A stretch of DNA of 40,922 nucleotides from Acanthaster planci (Eukaryota > Echinodermata > Asteroidea > Valvatida > Acanthasteridae). How positions within the stretch are numbered: the first letter of the stretch is position 1; each line of letters starts with the position of its first letter. The notes beneath the pieces are model-generated. The model was not told the origin of the DNA, searched no databases, and was given only the letters and a program-made list of their open reading frames with translations. The DNA is taken from NCBI RefSeq assembly GCF_001949145.1, contig NW_019091550.1:238936-279857 (forward strand). The letters run 5' to 3'. The translations under genes were made by a program, and so were the position numbers. This document shows, one piece after another, positions 1 through 12,300 of this stretch.

Positions 1-123
1 GGTGCGGCTATAAATGACCGTTAAATGAAATGATGAATTTTTGAAGGATTTTGAAAACGGAAAAAATGCTAGTCATGCCAGCTCAGCATCATCAACATTG
101 AAAAATGCCCCGGCATGAAGTGG
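1..123 (-). mobile_element. TTAA-flanked MITE, copy A (edge-truncated)
   Basis: Reads on the minus strand from a TTAA at 124-127: CCACTTCATGCCGGGGC, then the shared stretch around GTTTTCAAAATCCTTC, cut by the window edge. Matches the first ~120 bp of the copies at 2047 and 14813. Being 40 bp past the DNTTIP1 stop, it probably lies in that gene's 3' UTR. Confidence 0.8.
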
Positions 124-167
124 TTAATAGCAACGTGTCATCAAACAATACCATGTGCAGGATTATC

Positions 168-309
168 TTAGCAGTCATTTATGTCTGCTGTGGATGATGA
201 CAGATCTCCATCTGTTCTGTTGATTTCCATGTAACGTTTGATTTTTTCCAATATATATTCTGGCACCTCAAACACCTTGAGTTCTGTCTCCTCTAGCAAG
301 TGGTTGTCC
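168..309 (-). CDS. DNTTIP1: DNTTIP1 exon 10 (stop codon)
   Basis: 142 nt, acceptor TTTTAG. Encodes residues 320-365 and TAA (170-168). FEVPEYILEKIKRYME matches the final helix of vertebrate DNTTIP1; the acidic, serine-rich tail is variable. No AATAAA follows in the 167 bp left, and a piggyBac-like MITE starts 40 bp after the stop. Confidence 0.92.
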
Positions 310-3300
310 CTAAAATGAACAGATAAACAACAGATATTCAAGCTTGACGACACCTGCATCATGTAACCTCAAGTAGTGTCTGTCACAAAGGATAATAAAA
401 CAACAGAGTTGACTCATGCTAGAATGAACTCAGTTGAGAAGAAATTCTGGTTAAAATAAACACAAATCATCCATCCTGAGTACACAGTGCATGTTCCTCA
501 TTACTGTGCAGTCAAAACAGGTTTATTTGTGATTAGATAATAAAATGGCTACCCGCAGCATGAAAAGTAGTGTTCAAAGTTCAGTTTATTAAAGTTTGGC
601 TGATTGTTGAGCTTCCTAATATAGTTTGCACATCAAAAATAGGTTGGATCATTTCAAAACAAGTTTAATTTAATAAAGTAACCCCCTATTGAAAAGCTTA
701 ATCCACAATTTACAATTCCCACCGAAAGGATATCAATGCCCAGTTAACACAACTGTCTATTTATGAAGGTAGTCTTTGAAAATGAGTTATCAGACCTGAA
801 AAAAAGATTGAAGACTCTCTCTATCACATGCCAAAATACCAAATTTCTCCATGTGTCATGGTGTGTGCATAAGAAAGTAGTGTCTGCCAGTTATTTATGT
901 TTCTCATTGCTGTTACAGATCCATGTCATTGTGATTTCCACAGGCATACTTTTCAATACATATAGTTCTTCCAGCTCTATTCATGGTGACAATTTGATTT
1001 CCAATGAACAAATCATTTTCTCACATATTTAACCAATGTGGTAATGTAGTATCACTGAAGAAACCACATGTTCTGATGTACAGTACATGCCATATACTCG
1101 TAGTCCTCAAACACAATGCATGCACAATGAACAAGAATGACCTTTTGGTCAACTCTAGCTGACTTCATACAAACAGGAGTCAATGCTTTCTGATTTCTTT
1201 TGACATTTAATATCAGTCTTCAAATCCAATACTACCACTGCGGACTATGCCAATACATGCCACACATGCACGTACATACCTATATTCCTCTGTATTGGCC
1301 AGCTCCAAGATATCTTCTAGCAATAACATGTAGGCTTTGCCACCTGTAGCTGGCATGAGATGATGTTCATATAACCACTGCTTGTCATCTTGATCTCCAG
1401 AGTACTATGCCCAAGGTGAAGAAAATAAAAAAGCCTTAAGAGTCAACTTACACAAAAAAACCCAGTACAATAGTAAAAATCCTGTGACAGACTGTGGACC
1501 TACGGGCAAAGTTAAAACACTGTGAATGCCCTGGTTCATGAACTGTCTGTCAGAATGACAGTACAGAAGTAACTGATATCACATATCCTCCAATTATCAA
1601 TAAAAGCATCTGGATATGGAGACACATTTCAAGCTGCTGAAAACTGGGACAAAATTGAGAAACTAAAAGCCTACAATACCACTTGCCTGAACATCATCGC
1701 AGGCTTGATACTTAGGCAACATGTATGCAAGGTACCCTACTTTGAAATACGATACATCCCCAAAAGGAACCAGCTCAGCCTCAACAGCAAGCACAGAATC
1801 TTGTTACTTTCAGTATTAGGATTAAGAATTATATTATATTTCATGAAATTCAAACCAAGAATGCTAAGAAAATTATACGCTCTCCAATGTGCTGAACTCT
1901 CTTTGGTTAAGTTCATTTCTGGAGACTGTTTGATTTAATAAAGTTTCAATAATTTTAGTCACAATTTAATACACATTACCCACAATTAGGCAAGTCTGCC
2001 TATGATTGGAAGAGTGTACCTCTGAGTTAATCACTGTTTTTCTTCACCACTTCCTACCAGGTGGAATTTGCATGTGCAGGATGAGTTCCAGGGGGATTTT
2101 CAAGATTTTTCGTTTTCAAAATTCTTCAAAAATCCACAACTTCATTTACTGAATGTTTTCACCAACACAAATCACTGTCTGGTGGCTACTCGAATCTGAC
2201 AGGTCACCTCCATTGATGCCAGAGTATTGCAGCCAGGCCTGCTGCCCAGTTAAAAGAGCCCAGATTGTGTGATGTTGCATAATTTCCTTTGGTTCCGAAA
2301 TTGGCCCAGTGCATTGCAGAATGCCAGTGGTGTCTTTTCAAATGCCTCTGGATTAGCATGCAGCAGTACTGTATCGCTCATCACTGGAGTGCTTTTGTCC
2401 CCGCGGATAATCCACTGGCACTGAATGCCACAAACAGTGGTATGCTGTTTTAAACCAATGAAGGATTACCTCCGTTAATGCCAACTAAAAAAAGATGGCA
2501 AATCCTAGCAACTTGGTCTTTTGTTCTGATGACGGTCTTTTGTTACAAGGCTTTTTTGTCCGATGTTGGTTACCCTGGCGATGCATACAAACCTAAAGTG
2601 CCCAGTTCCGGAAACCCCAGAGGCAAATGGTTAATAGGTTTACTTTCAAGTAATCTGTTGATTCACTGATTCTATTCAACTTACTTTGAAGAGGTCTGGG
2701 TGTTTGATGTAGAGCCTGCCTCTCGTGTTTCCTAGTCCAAGAGCTCTGAATTCAAGATTGAAGAGATGTTACAAAGTGTGAAAACATCAAGACAGGAAAA
2801 CACTATGTCATGCTCTATAGTAACTCTCCAAATATCATTAGTGAACTTCCTAATTCAATGATACTTCATGGAGAGAGCTGGTGTTTATGAACTGCTGACT
2901 ATGACATAAGACCACCAAAAATGTTAGCAACAAAGCCACAGCAGCTTGACAATAAGCTTCTGGGTGCAAACAATTATCAATAAGACATTTAACTGTTTTC
3001 TATACATTTGCCGGAACTATTGTAGCTGGGCCCATCAGCTCAAATCATAGGTCAATCACAAGTCAAGTCAGAGTGTATAAACAACGGTAAAGGAATGTCC
3101 ATGTCACAGTTCATGTGAATAGCAACATGTAATACTTGAGACAGAATAACTTATTAACCCTTACCCTCCTCAATCCTTCACCTGTTGGAGGACTGAGGAG
3201 TGTTAGGGTTAAGGCTTCTGGTGGTCTTGGCTCTTTTTGATGGCCGTCACTGAAAATTGCGCCACAATAGGAGGAAATTCTTGACAAAGCTGCAAAAAAA

Positions 3301-6300
3301 AAAAAAAAAAAAGAACAGAAAGTACATGTACTTTTGGAGGTTATGAAAATTGTTTTTACTTACTTGTTTGCACGAGCTCCCATCACAAACTTTGTGTTCT
3401 TTGTAAGTCGAGCTGGGTCCCATTTTGGTCCTTCTTTTTTAACAACTTCTAACTTTGGTTTTGCAGCTTTGTAACCTCCACCACCAGTTAGTGGGATCTC
3501 ATCTGTGTAATCTCTGTGATGTAATGGTGGCCGGCCTTTCCGCTGTGGTGAGAAAAAAGCCAGTGCTTTTGATAAAAGAAGCTGATTTCACAAAAAGCCA
3601 AGTCACACCTTAGAGTAATCTATCCATGTACAGGTACTATCATACCGCACCAACCTCCTTTATGATTTAGGTTCATCAACAAACCCGAAGAGGGAGTTAT
3701 GCATACAAAGACAATGTACATGTACAATACAGTATACGCAGCTCAATGCATACGGGCATGTGTATGTGTACGACTGCACATGTCAAAGTGGCCTATCGAG
3801 TCGCAAGACCATGTGCACATGAGTGTGCATAGTGACTATTAACACACAACAACGTGTGCATGTACTTGTATACACAGCGTGTGGACTATGCCATTGTAAA
3901 TGTGTGCATGTACGCCATGGTTAAGGCTAGAAGTTGCCTGGAAAATTTTATTTCTCCGTAAAATGTTCAAGTCAAAATACAATTGTGAGGTAGTACAACT
4001 GGTACGATACTGCAGCAAAACATGATATGGCATGTTAACATGTACCAAGACTTAAGCATCATGCAATGATCATTACACAATATTGTTTGCTGGCATCAGT
4101 TTATTAGCATCTGGCCCTGAAACATTGAACAACCCCCACAGACACTTGAAAACAAAGTACATGTAGAAGGAAGTCATAGGCCTTTTTCTATCATCCTTCC
4201 TTTGCTTGAATGATGTCTTTACTCATAGAGAAGTTAGCACTTTAATTAAACTACTTGGATTAACCCTAACCCTGTCACATGCAGCACAGTGCATCAGGTG
4301 GAAAAGGCTTGATGCACTTGGCAATCAATGGCAGCTGAGCAAACTGGCCATGTTGAGACTATGAGAGCTAGTTCCATTGACCAATGCCACTATTGAATCT
4401 TCTGGTAAATCGCAACCACAGACTCCCAGGCTGTTTGGCCTTGGGGAGAGTTGACCTGTTGGATCTTGTAACACTGGGCAGGCAAGCCACTTTGACAACT
4501 ATGATGCAGACTGATGTGTCTGGTAGGGTTTCTAGCCAAAGTACCCTGGACAATTAGAGTTAAGGCACGCAAGTTGAAACAGGGGCCATTCAAAATTTCC
4601 AGTGTTTTTAAATTTCAAATTTTTTTGGAAATGGGGGTGGATGGCTCAAGGAAAGTAATTGAAAATTGAAATTCATTCCTTTTATTCCAAACCAAAGTAA
4701 ACCAAACCAAACCATCCTTTGACCTGCCTAAACTATTGTATGTGACTGAACTGAACTTCATGACATGGTACAACATACATCGACCAGTACCTATGCATGT
4801 ACTGTACATGTTACATGTACGTGTACGCACGTTGAGTTCATGCATTACAACACCACCGCATGCCGGCGTTCCAATGTATACGAATGTTGTCGCTCCCATT
4901 TTTGGAATGTGAATGATCTGTATGCATTTGCGTAAAAGACCATGGGAGCATGTGGTTTTTCAGTAGACTTGTATTAGTTCAACATTTGTAATGGTCAATC
5001 TTCACAAGCAGGGCACCAGTTGCTCGTTATTGGTTTACACACATGGATTGCTGTTCACTGGCTTTTCCTGGAACGCATGCATGTACATGTACAATGTACA
5101 TGCATGCAATTTCATGTAGTACGCTGGACTGGAAGTTTTAGCACTGGACGACAAAATCACTTTTTTGTTTATCGAAAATGGGGGTGGGTGGGTGGATCAA
5201 AAAATTGGACACAAATTGAAATTTAAAAACATTGGAAATTTTGAATAGCCCGTTAGTCCAATACACAAACCTTTCGTGTCTGTATCTGTGGTGTAGGTCT
5301 GAGAGAGAATGTAGGTGCCTCACCTGCATCATCATCAAGTTTAGGATGCTGTGGATGTAAAGTAGCAAAACACATTTACAAATTTCAGTGAAAAGTTACA
5401 CCTTTTGATATTTTTCACCCTTATTTTGGGACAGCCATTCTATTTTACATGTAGAAAAGTTGCAGTTACCAGTAGTAGGCTAATACGTGTATGTGTACAT
5501 GTATATTCATGTTTCCACTACAAAACAAGAATTAAAATGTAATGGTAAGAACAGTCAAAAGGATACTCAAGAACTCTTTGAGTGAAATGATACAAGTCAA
5601 ACCTTTGGCACTGGTTCTTCATTGGCCCAGCTGGAACCCTTGTGCTTGAAGTTAACGATATGACTGGCATTGCTCATACTGTTACTCTCTGATGTTTTAC
5701 TGTTCTCAACTGAGCATTTTCCCTGGGGCTGAAATATGCCTTTTGCCTGTCAAAAGAAAATGTGGTACTTATACATGTACATTACATGCATCGTACTTAC
5801 ATTTACATGTACTTAGTAGAGATTCTCATCATCTCTAGTCCTTCCTGACATCATTCTCTAGACTAAAACTATATAAACATAGATCATTAAGGTCTTCAAT
5901 ACTGGTGTCATTGTTACATGCTGAAAAACTCATCTGAAGCTGAACCCCAGACTAATGCACCATTCTCAATGTGGAATTACACAAAATACAAAATGAAATA
6001 AATGTCTACCAACATGGGGCTCAAACTGAGAATTGTTACTGAACCATTTCACTATGGTTGCTTTTATTCAATTCAGACAGTAGTGTTTCATTACTTAAGG
6101 CTGATTCAAGGCAGAAAATGTCCAAGTCTGTGCCCCTCCCATATTTTCCTCAATCCCACATTCCAGCAGCCACGAAAAGACTTAGATTTAACAGCATGAA
6201 AGATTAGAACTATGCTACAAGTAGCTACCGGTACACTATTTTCTTTTTGACGGTGCCTGCTTCAACCAGATGAGAATGATTGAAACAGAAATGTAATTTT

Positions 6301-9300
6301 GTTCTCACCTTTTCCATGAGGTACATGTGTACCTCATTAAGTGTACGTGTATGTAAGATTGAATAAGCCTGTTTCAATGTAAACTGTATGACGAAGACCT
6401 TGTTCAAATTAAGCTTACATACAGCTTAAGTTGCTCCAAAACAAAAGGAAAATGGAATTAAGATCTCACAAAATTATAGCTATGCAGGCATTAGAAGCAG
6501 GATAAGACAGCTGTCGCACAAAGAAATCAGAACTTATGACAACCCATTATTTTGATCCTACATTAGAATGTCTCTGACAAAAATTTTGCTAGGATTGACA
6601 CAGACCCCGTGAATTTTTCAACATACACATACATGTACATGTAACAGGCCACTCAAGTCCATGTACATGTACTGTACATGTAGGTAAGCAACTTGCATCA
6701 ACCTTTCCCATTTAAATGAAGAAAACCAAAACAAACAGTACATACTTCTTCCAGACTATTTCTGAAGACTGACAAGACATGATCTTCAGTTACTGAATCC
6801 TTTCCATTATTGTCCTGGATATTTTCCACTGCCATTTGGAAGAATGTAGCATATTGCTGGAACACTTTTTGTATATCCTTGTTAATCAGATGCTGTAGCG
6901 TACCACGTAGAAAATCTAATGTAGGAATGGGATTGAAGGTACTACCACCACTCCTAGATCAGGGAAAAGAACAACCAAAAGTAATAACTAATGGTGCAAT
7001 GCCAGATAAATACCGGTATGTAAAGTACATGTACATGGACCTTCTGCATGCACTTTAAACTGTGTGGAATTTTAAAACCCAATTTAATTAACTCTCCTAT
7101 TGTCTGTCTGCCTTTAACTACAGGACAACAAGTTTTTAATTATTGTGCTAGATTGATTTTAATAATCAGCTGAATTTTTCCACTACTTTTTAAGCAACAG
7201 TAAAGTAAGCAAGTGGTCTGTCTTGAGGAATGTTTTAAATAAAGGGTTTGTACAACTTTTGCACGGTGTGTTCTCTTTCACTATCTGAAAGTAAGTCTTT
7301 ATTTTGGTGAAGCGGTTTTCATCGATCAACTAGAAAATGTAACCAAAAATAAATTCAATTTACTAACTGAATTTTCAATACACCGAATGTCAATGATAGT
7401 TACCGTACCTTGTTTTGTAAGACATGCCAGGCTGACGAACAAGGCGATAATGTTTGTGCACAGGAAAGGTCTTCAGAGTCATACAGTAAGGGTTACGCTG
7501 TCAACATATCAATCATTACAGAACATTACATTGAAAATATATGTAGCATACATTTCCTCAGCAGTAATTAACATTACATGTAAGTTGCATATGACAGTCT
7601 TCAACAAAGTAGCTCAATTGTTATCATCTTTGACTTCTCAAATTATTTACATGTATTGAGGGCTTAGAAAAATATGAATAAAAAAATATTTTTCTTTCAC
7701 AAACACAGCGGATCCTAAGCTAATGCTCAGAGGCAATGCCAATAAGCAGGGTGTATTTAACAATTACTTTTTATCAGTATACATGTACATTTATATGAGT
7801 AAAAAATATGTCTGTTGTACATGTACAGGTACACTAGCCTATGGAACATGTACATACTAGCCTGAGGAACAGGTGCCCCGTTCATTTGAGTAAGAAATGC
7901 ACTCTTTGCAACAAGAATGGCACTCAGAATCAAGTCTGAATCAATCAAGTTTTGATCTGAAAAAGGGAAAGCCAAAAAAATGTTTCGAATTTGCCATCTA
8001 ACGTGGGCAAGGCACAATGCATAGTAACAAGCAATCAAGTGAGTGTGATGCAGGTATGGTTGACTGAATACCAACTCGTACATACATGTATGTATGTAGA
8101 GTGTACATGTTACTCAAGTGCATGTCATCATGTAAAGTGTATTCCTCCTGCCCAGTTTCTCAAGCATCTTTGTATTTGATTTGTATTTGTCAATGTCTGT
8201 GAGTTGAATGTATGCATTGTTTGTGTTCATCAAGGCTGTAGTGTCCTGTGGGGTAAACAAATGAAAATAAATAAATAATTCATTGATGGTATGGATATTC
8301 ATGTTACCATGGTCTCGTCATTTACATGTATCTTATGTGTTACAGGGTTTTTATAATGCCCATAACATGTGATCCACAGCTCACAATTTTTACAAAATGC
8401 GTTTTTGCCACTGATCGTCTTACAAGGCTGCCATCAAATATAATTGCTAGAATTTATGGAGTAAGTACATGTACAGGTGTACATGTACATGTATGTAATG
8501 AAGTTACACATTAGATGCAGACGCAGAAGTGCAATCATTATTGTAGTCTGACCTGTGATAGTGCTGGTAATAGCAAAACCATCTTGAGTTGCCTTAAAGA
8601 AGCAACCCCCAAAGGAACCATACAAAATTTCGATTGAGATCAATGGTTTGGATTGCAATGAGACTGATTGGATTGCTGATGCATTTAATGATTACATGCA
8701 CTTTGTGACTTGTGCACAAACAGTCACAAAGGATTTGCCAGCCACAGCACCCACTGTTCTTCCGGAGAGGTCAAATGAATGTGTTTTCAATCTGGAACCA
8801 GTCTTGGCTGCATTTGTTGAAAACACACTCCTGACTATGGATGTAAGTAAAGCTACAGGGGATGATCAGCTCAGCTGTTGTTTATTAAAACTTGCTTGCC
8901 CTTCCTTCACTCATTGAGAAAAATTATAAATGCCATTGTTGTATGGATATGTTCCTGAAGGATGGAAGAGTGCCAAAGTGGTTCAAATTTTAAAGTCTGG
9001 CAATACCTCCGATATAGGTACATGTAACTATCATCTGATTTCTATCTTAGCAATCGTACTGGTAGGTAAGATTGTGGAGGGGCAGGCCCACTATTTTTTT
9101 CTATTTATGTGAATTCTATGCCCTCCTTGGTCAGTGATGGTATTGTTGATACATGTACATACACAGACGATACAACTCTCACAGTTAATGGCAAGACTAC
9201 TGCAGATGTTGAAAGACAGTTATCTATTGCACTGAAACAGATCTCCGCTTGGTTGAACTTAATCGCCTTGTTCTGAATCATAATAAAAACTAATGTGCCC

Positions 9301-12300
9301 TTTTGTTGCTAGTTTAAAATCTGAAATTAGATCAGCAACCTCCCTTGGCTCATTTAACTTAAGACACTGATAAAGATACCAATCTAACCTTGTGAGTTAC
9401 ACCTTATTTATTAAGTTGGTTTTGATAGTGTATCATATATGTATTAATTTTTTACTGTTTTAAATTAAATTTATCAATCTTCTTTAATTGTCATCTTTGT
9501 TAACATAATACCATCCTGCTATGTAACTCCATTTTATTTTGTGCATCTTAAGTTACATTTACTTCTGTTGGTACACATATTTGTGTTGTACATTGCCCAT
9601 ATATGGCATGTTCTTCTTAAAATGGACCAAAATGCAACTCCGGATGTCATTTTTTAAAACTTCTAAAAGAGTGACTTTGATCATGTAAAATACAAATTAG
9701 CACCTTCAGATTTATAAAAATGATTATTTGGGGATAATTAGGAATAATATGTACTTATGGTGGACACGTGGTTAGCTACCAATGCAAATCAAATGGAGTT
9801 GAAATCATTTAAAGTTTTACGTCAAAGTGTTTACACCAAAGGACCTGATTTCAAACTTTCTCTCAAGATGGAGAATTATGTATATTTTTCGACTGTTGTA
9901 TTTTAAAGCATCTAAGAAATAACTTTAAAAAAATATAAGGCACAAAAGAAATCACAAAATTGACAGAAAATAGTGAGAAAAGTTTGGCCGTCTTCATTCT
10001 CTTACCGTTTATAATCACTCTCACTATACCAACATATTTGCCAGGTCTTATAATACCTTTCAACCACCGAAAATAATCTTTAAGTTTGGCTGCATCAAAA
10101 ATCTAAAATGAGTGCAATACGTTAATTGCGAACATCATATTAGACAGAATTTTGATGACGTTCGAAAATTTTGACAAAAAAATGCATGACGCACAAGAAT
10201 GCCAAAAATGCTGTCACTTGTAGTGCTTGAAAATTCCATGTGCGATGTTCATTTTGCACCTTATTTTGGAGATATCCCCGCTGAAAATTAATCAAAATTA
10301 ACAACTCTGAGCATTAGATTTTTGTCATAAATTGTATTTTACATGTATGTCTCGGACGTCATTCAGAATGACTGATTTTCTTTCGAGAAACCTTGGTCTG
10401 AAGAGAAAAATCGCGGAGCGTCACCATTCCGTGGAGGGGCTCATGAAAATTGAATGAAAAAGAGGGCGCACTATCTGGGTTGATTTCAAAGGTCAAACAG
10501 GCCACGATGCAACAAAACGTTTCTCTAACAGCACCGTGAGATAATGACGATCGGTATTTTGGACTGCAGATTTCGGAAACGTACTTGTGAATGTGATTGG
10601 TCCAGTCATAAAAGGATGATGGTTTGGCGGTGCTTTTTGCACCTTTTGTTAAAGCTTGTGTTGTACATCGATTTGGATTTTAGTCGATTTTTTTTACACT
10701 ACTGACAGAATCGAATGACGTTCACAACTGCAGACTTTGGGACCCGATTAATTGTGAGAGGTATTTTTTAATTTCGTGATTATGGTTTTAATATGCGTAA
10801 ATACTATCACCTTTCACGACATACAAATCTGTGTAAAATAACCGCGGAGATTATCACTCCTCGGTACATTTTATTGGCTAGGATTTCAACAGGTTGTTCA
10901 CGTCCGTCAAAAATGCTTACGTTCGAGATTTTCATTACTTAACACCAATTAAGTTGAAAGATGGAAATGGTCATTATTGTTCCAGATATCAACCATAACT
11001 TGCCTCATTACATGTATTGGGAATTAATTCACTGCTGTTTACTTAAGGAAAAATGAACCCCAAAGTTGGACATTATCTTTTGGTCCATATTTTGAGGAAC
11101 CTGTATACATGTACATGTACATGTATATACTTGTTTTCTTGTTTCAATATCTTAAATTTTCAGTTTTGTATATGTCATCTTTGTTAGTATTTTTATCTCT
11201 TGTAGCTTTAATTCTCAGGGCCCTGTGGAGGACCAAATCAAAATGTGAATGGGCTACCCTGATTAACAACCAGAAAAAATAAAGCTTGCTGAAAATTTCC
11301 ACCATAAAACCAAGTCTTGGAATGGCAATGGTCTCTGGGAGAGCCAGGCATTGATCTGCCATCTGACCGTCAGTTTGAGATTCTGATTTTTTGTAATTTT
11401 CTGTTAACCCACTGTTTTGTGAAATTTCATTGAATAATATTTGAGTACATTTACCACTTTCAATAAGGCCAAACAAAATAAGAGCTGTGCTTCTGGTGAC
11501 CTGCCCCAACCTAACAAATCACGTTGACCCTAAATCTTTTTACTGACAAAAGAAATATGAATGAAAATAAAAAATACTGTTGCCGACCCTCGTGCTTATT
11601 TCAGGGGTGTGACACCCCAGCTTTGTTGTGGAGTATGTCGAATTTCATTTTTCACTTTTTTGCCATTGACAGGCTGGATTTTCCTCAATTTTTCCATTTT
11701 TTTCTTGTTCTACTGAAGCAATGCGACAGCCAGGCCAACTTTGCACGTCCCCATTTGGACACGGAACAGTTCTGGAGCTCAGTATGCGCACCTGACTGAA
11801 TTAACTGTGCATGCACATGTTCAGTATGGAGCGCAAGCCTCGTATGTTAATAGTATCCTGGGAAGCACTAGGTCATTGTGTTGTGATTGGCTGCCAATGA
11901 AGCATCAATATTCATACACGGCTGGGGTCTGCTTAAGGGCCCTAAGAAAATTTGGAAATGTAGATGCATTTTACAGCCTCCTATTGCACCTGTTGAGTGT
12001 TGGCCGTTTTTGTCTTGCAATTTAGGCTATGTATATTTTTAATTCTATTTTTTGGCTGAAATTCCCGCAGGTTCAAATAAACTACATGTAGTAATGGTTA
12101 TACCAAAATTGTAAATATCGAGGTTTGTAGAGTGAGTTGGCCTTTTTCCCAAATGATTTAACCAAACCAAGTTTTTGAAATTTCGATTTTCTTTTAAAGA
12201 ATGCACATCGCAGTCCAGGCTTTTGAATTTTCTGGGTGCAGACTGCGTTGCTTGCCTGTGCATTCCATTCACGTCCATTTCAGCATCCATTTTGTGAGGA

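Larger units (their letters stand above)
310..7408 (-). other. DNTTIP1: DNTTIP1 introns 3 to 9
   Basis: Introns between the exons listed, from 284 bp (5319-5602) to 1728 bp (3543-5270). Apart from MITE copy B, the TIR element, the 59-bp palindrome and many TACATG runs (for example 5076-5104 and 6626-6680) nothing is recognisable. Confidence 0.6.

Noticed and set aside
5319-5323. Use of the outer CAG acceptor for DNTTIP1 exon 6
   Set aside because: Adds 5 nt and breaks the frame into the strongly conserved exon 7.
8114-8250. Minus-strand frame with NNAYIQLTDIDKYKSNTKML after an AG acceptor
   Set aside because: Looks protein-like, but no usable GT donor follows before the stop and it cannot be joined in phase to neighbours; left out as a gene.
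8541-8658. Minus-strand frame with YGSFGGCFFKATQDGFAIT
   Set aside because: No ATG, unclear acceptor and a phase that does not fit the next open segment; it also abuts the LINE fragment, so chance or repeat origin is likely.
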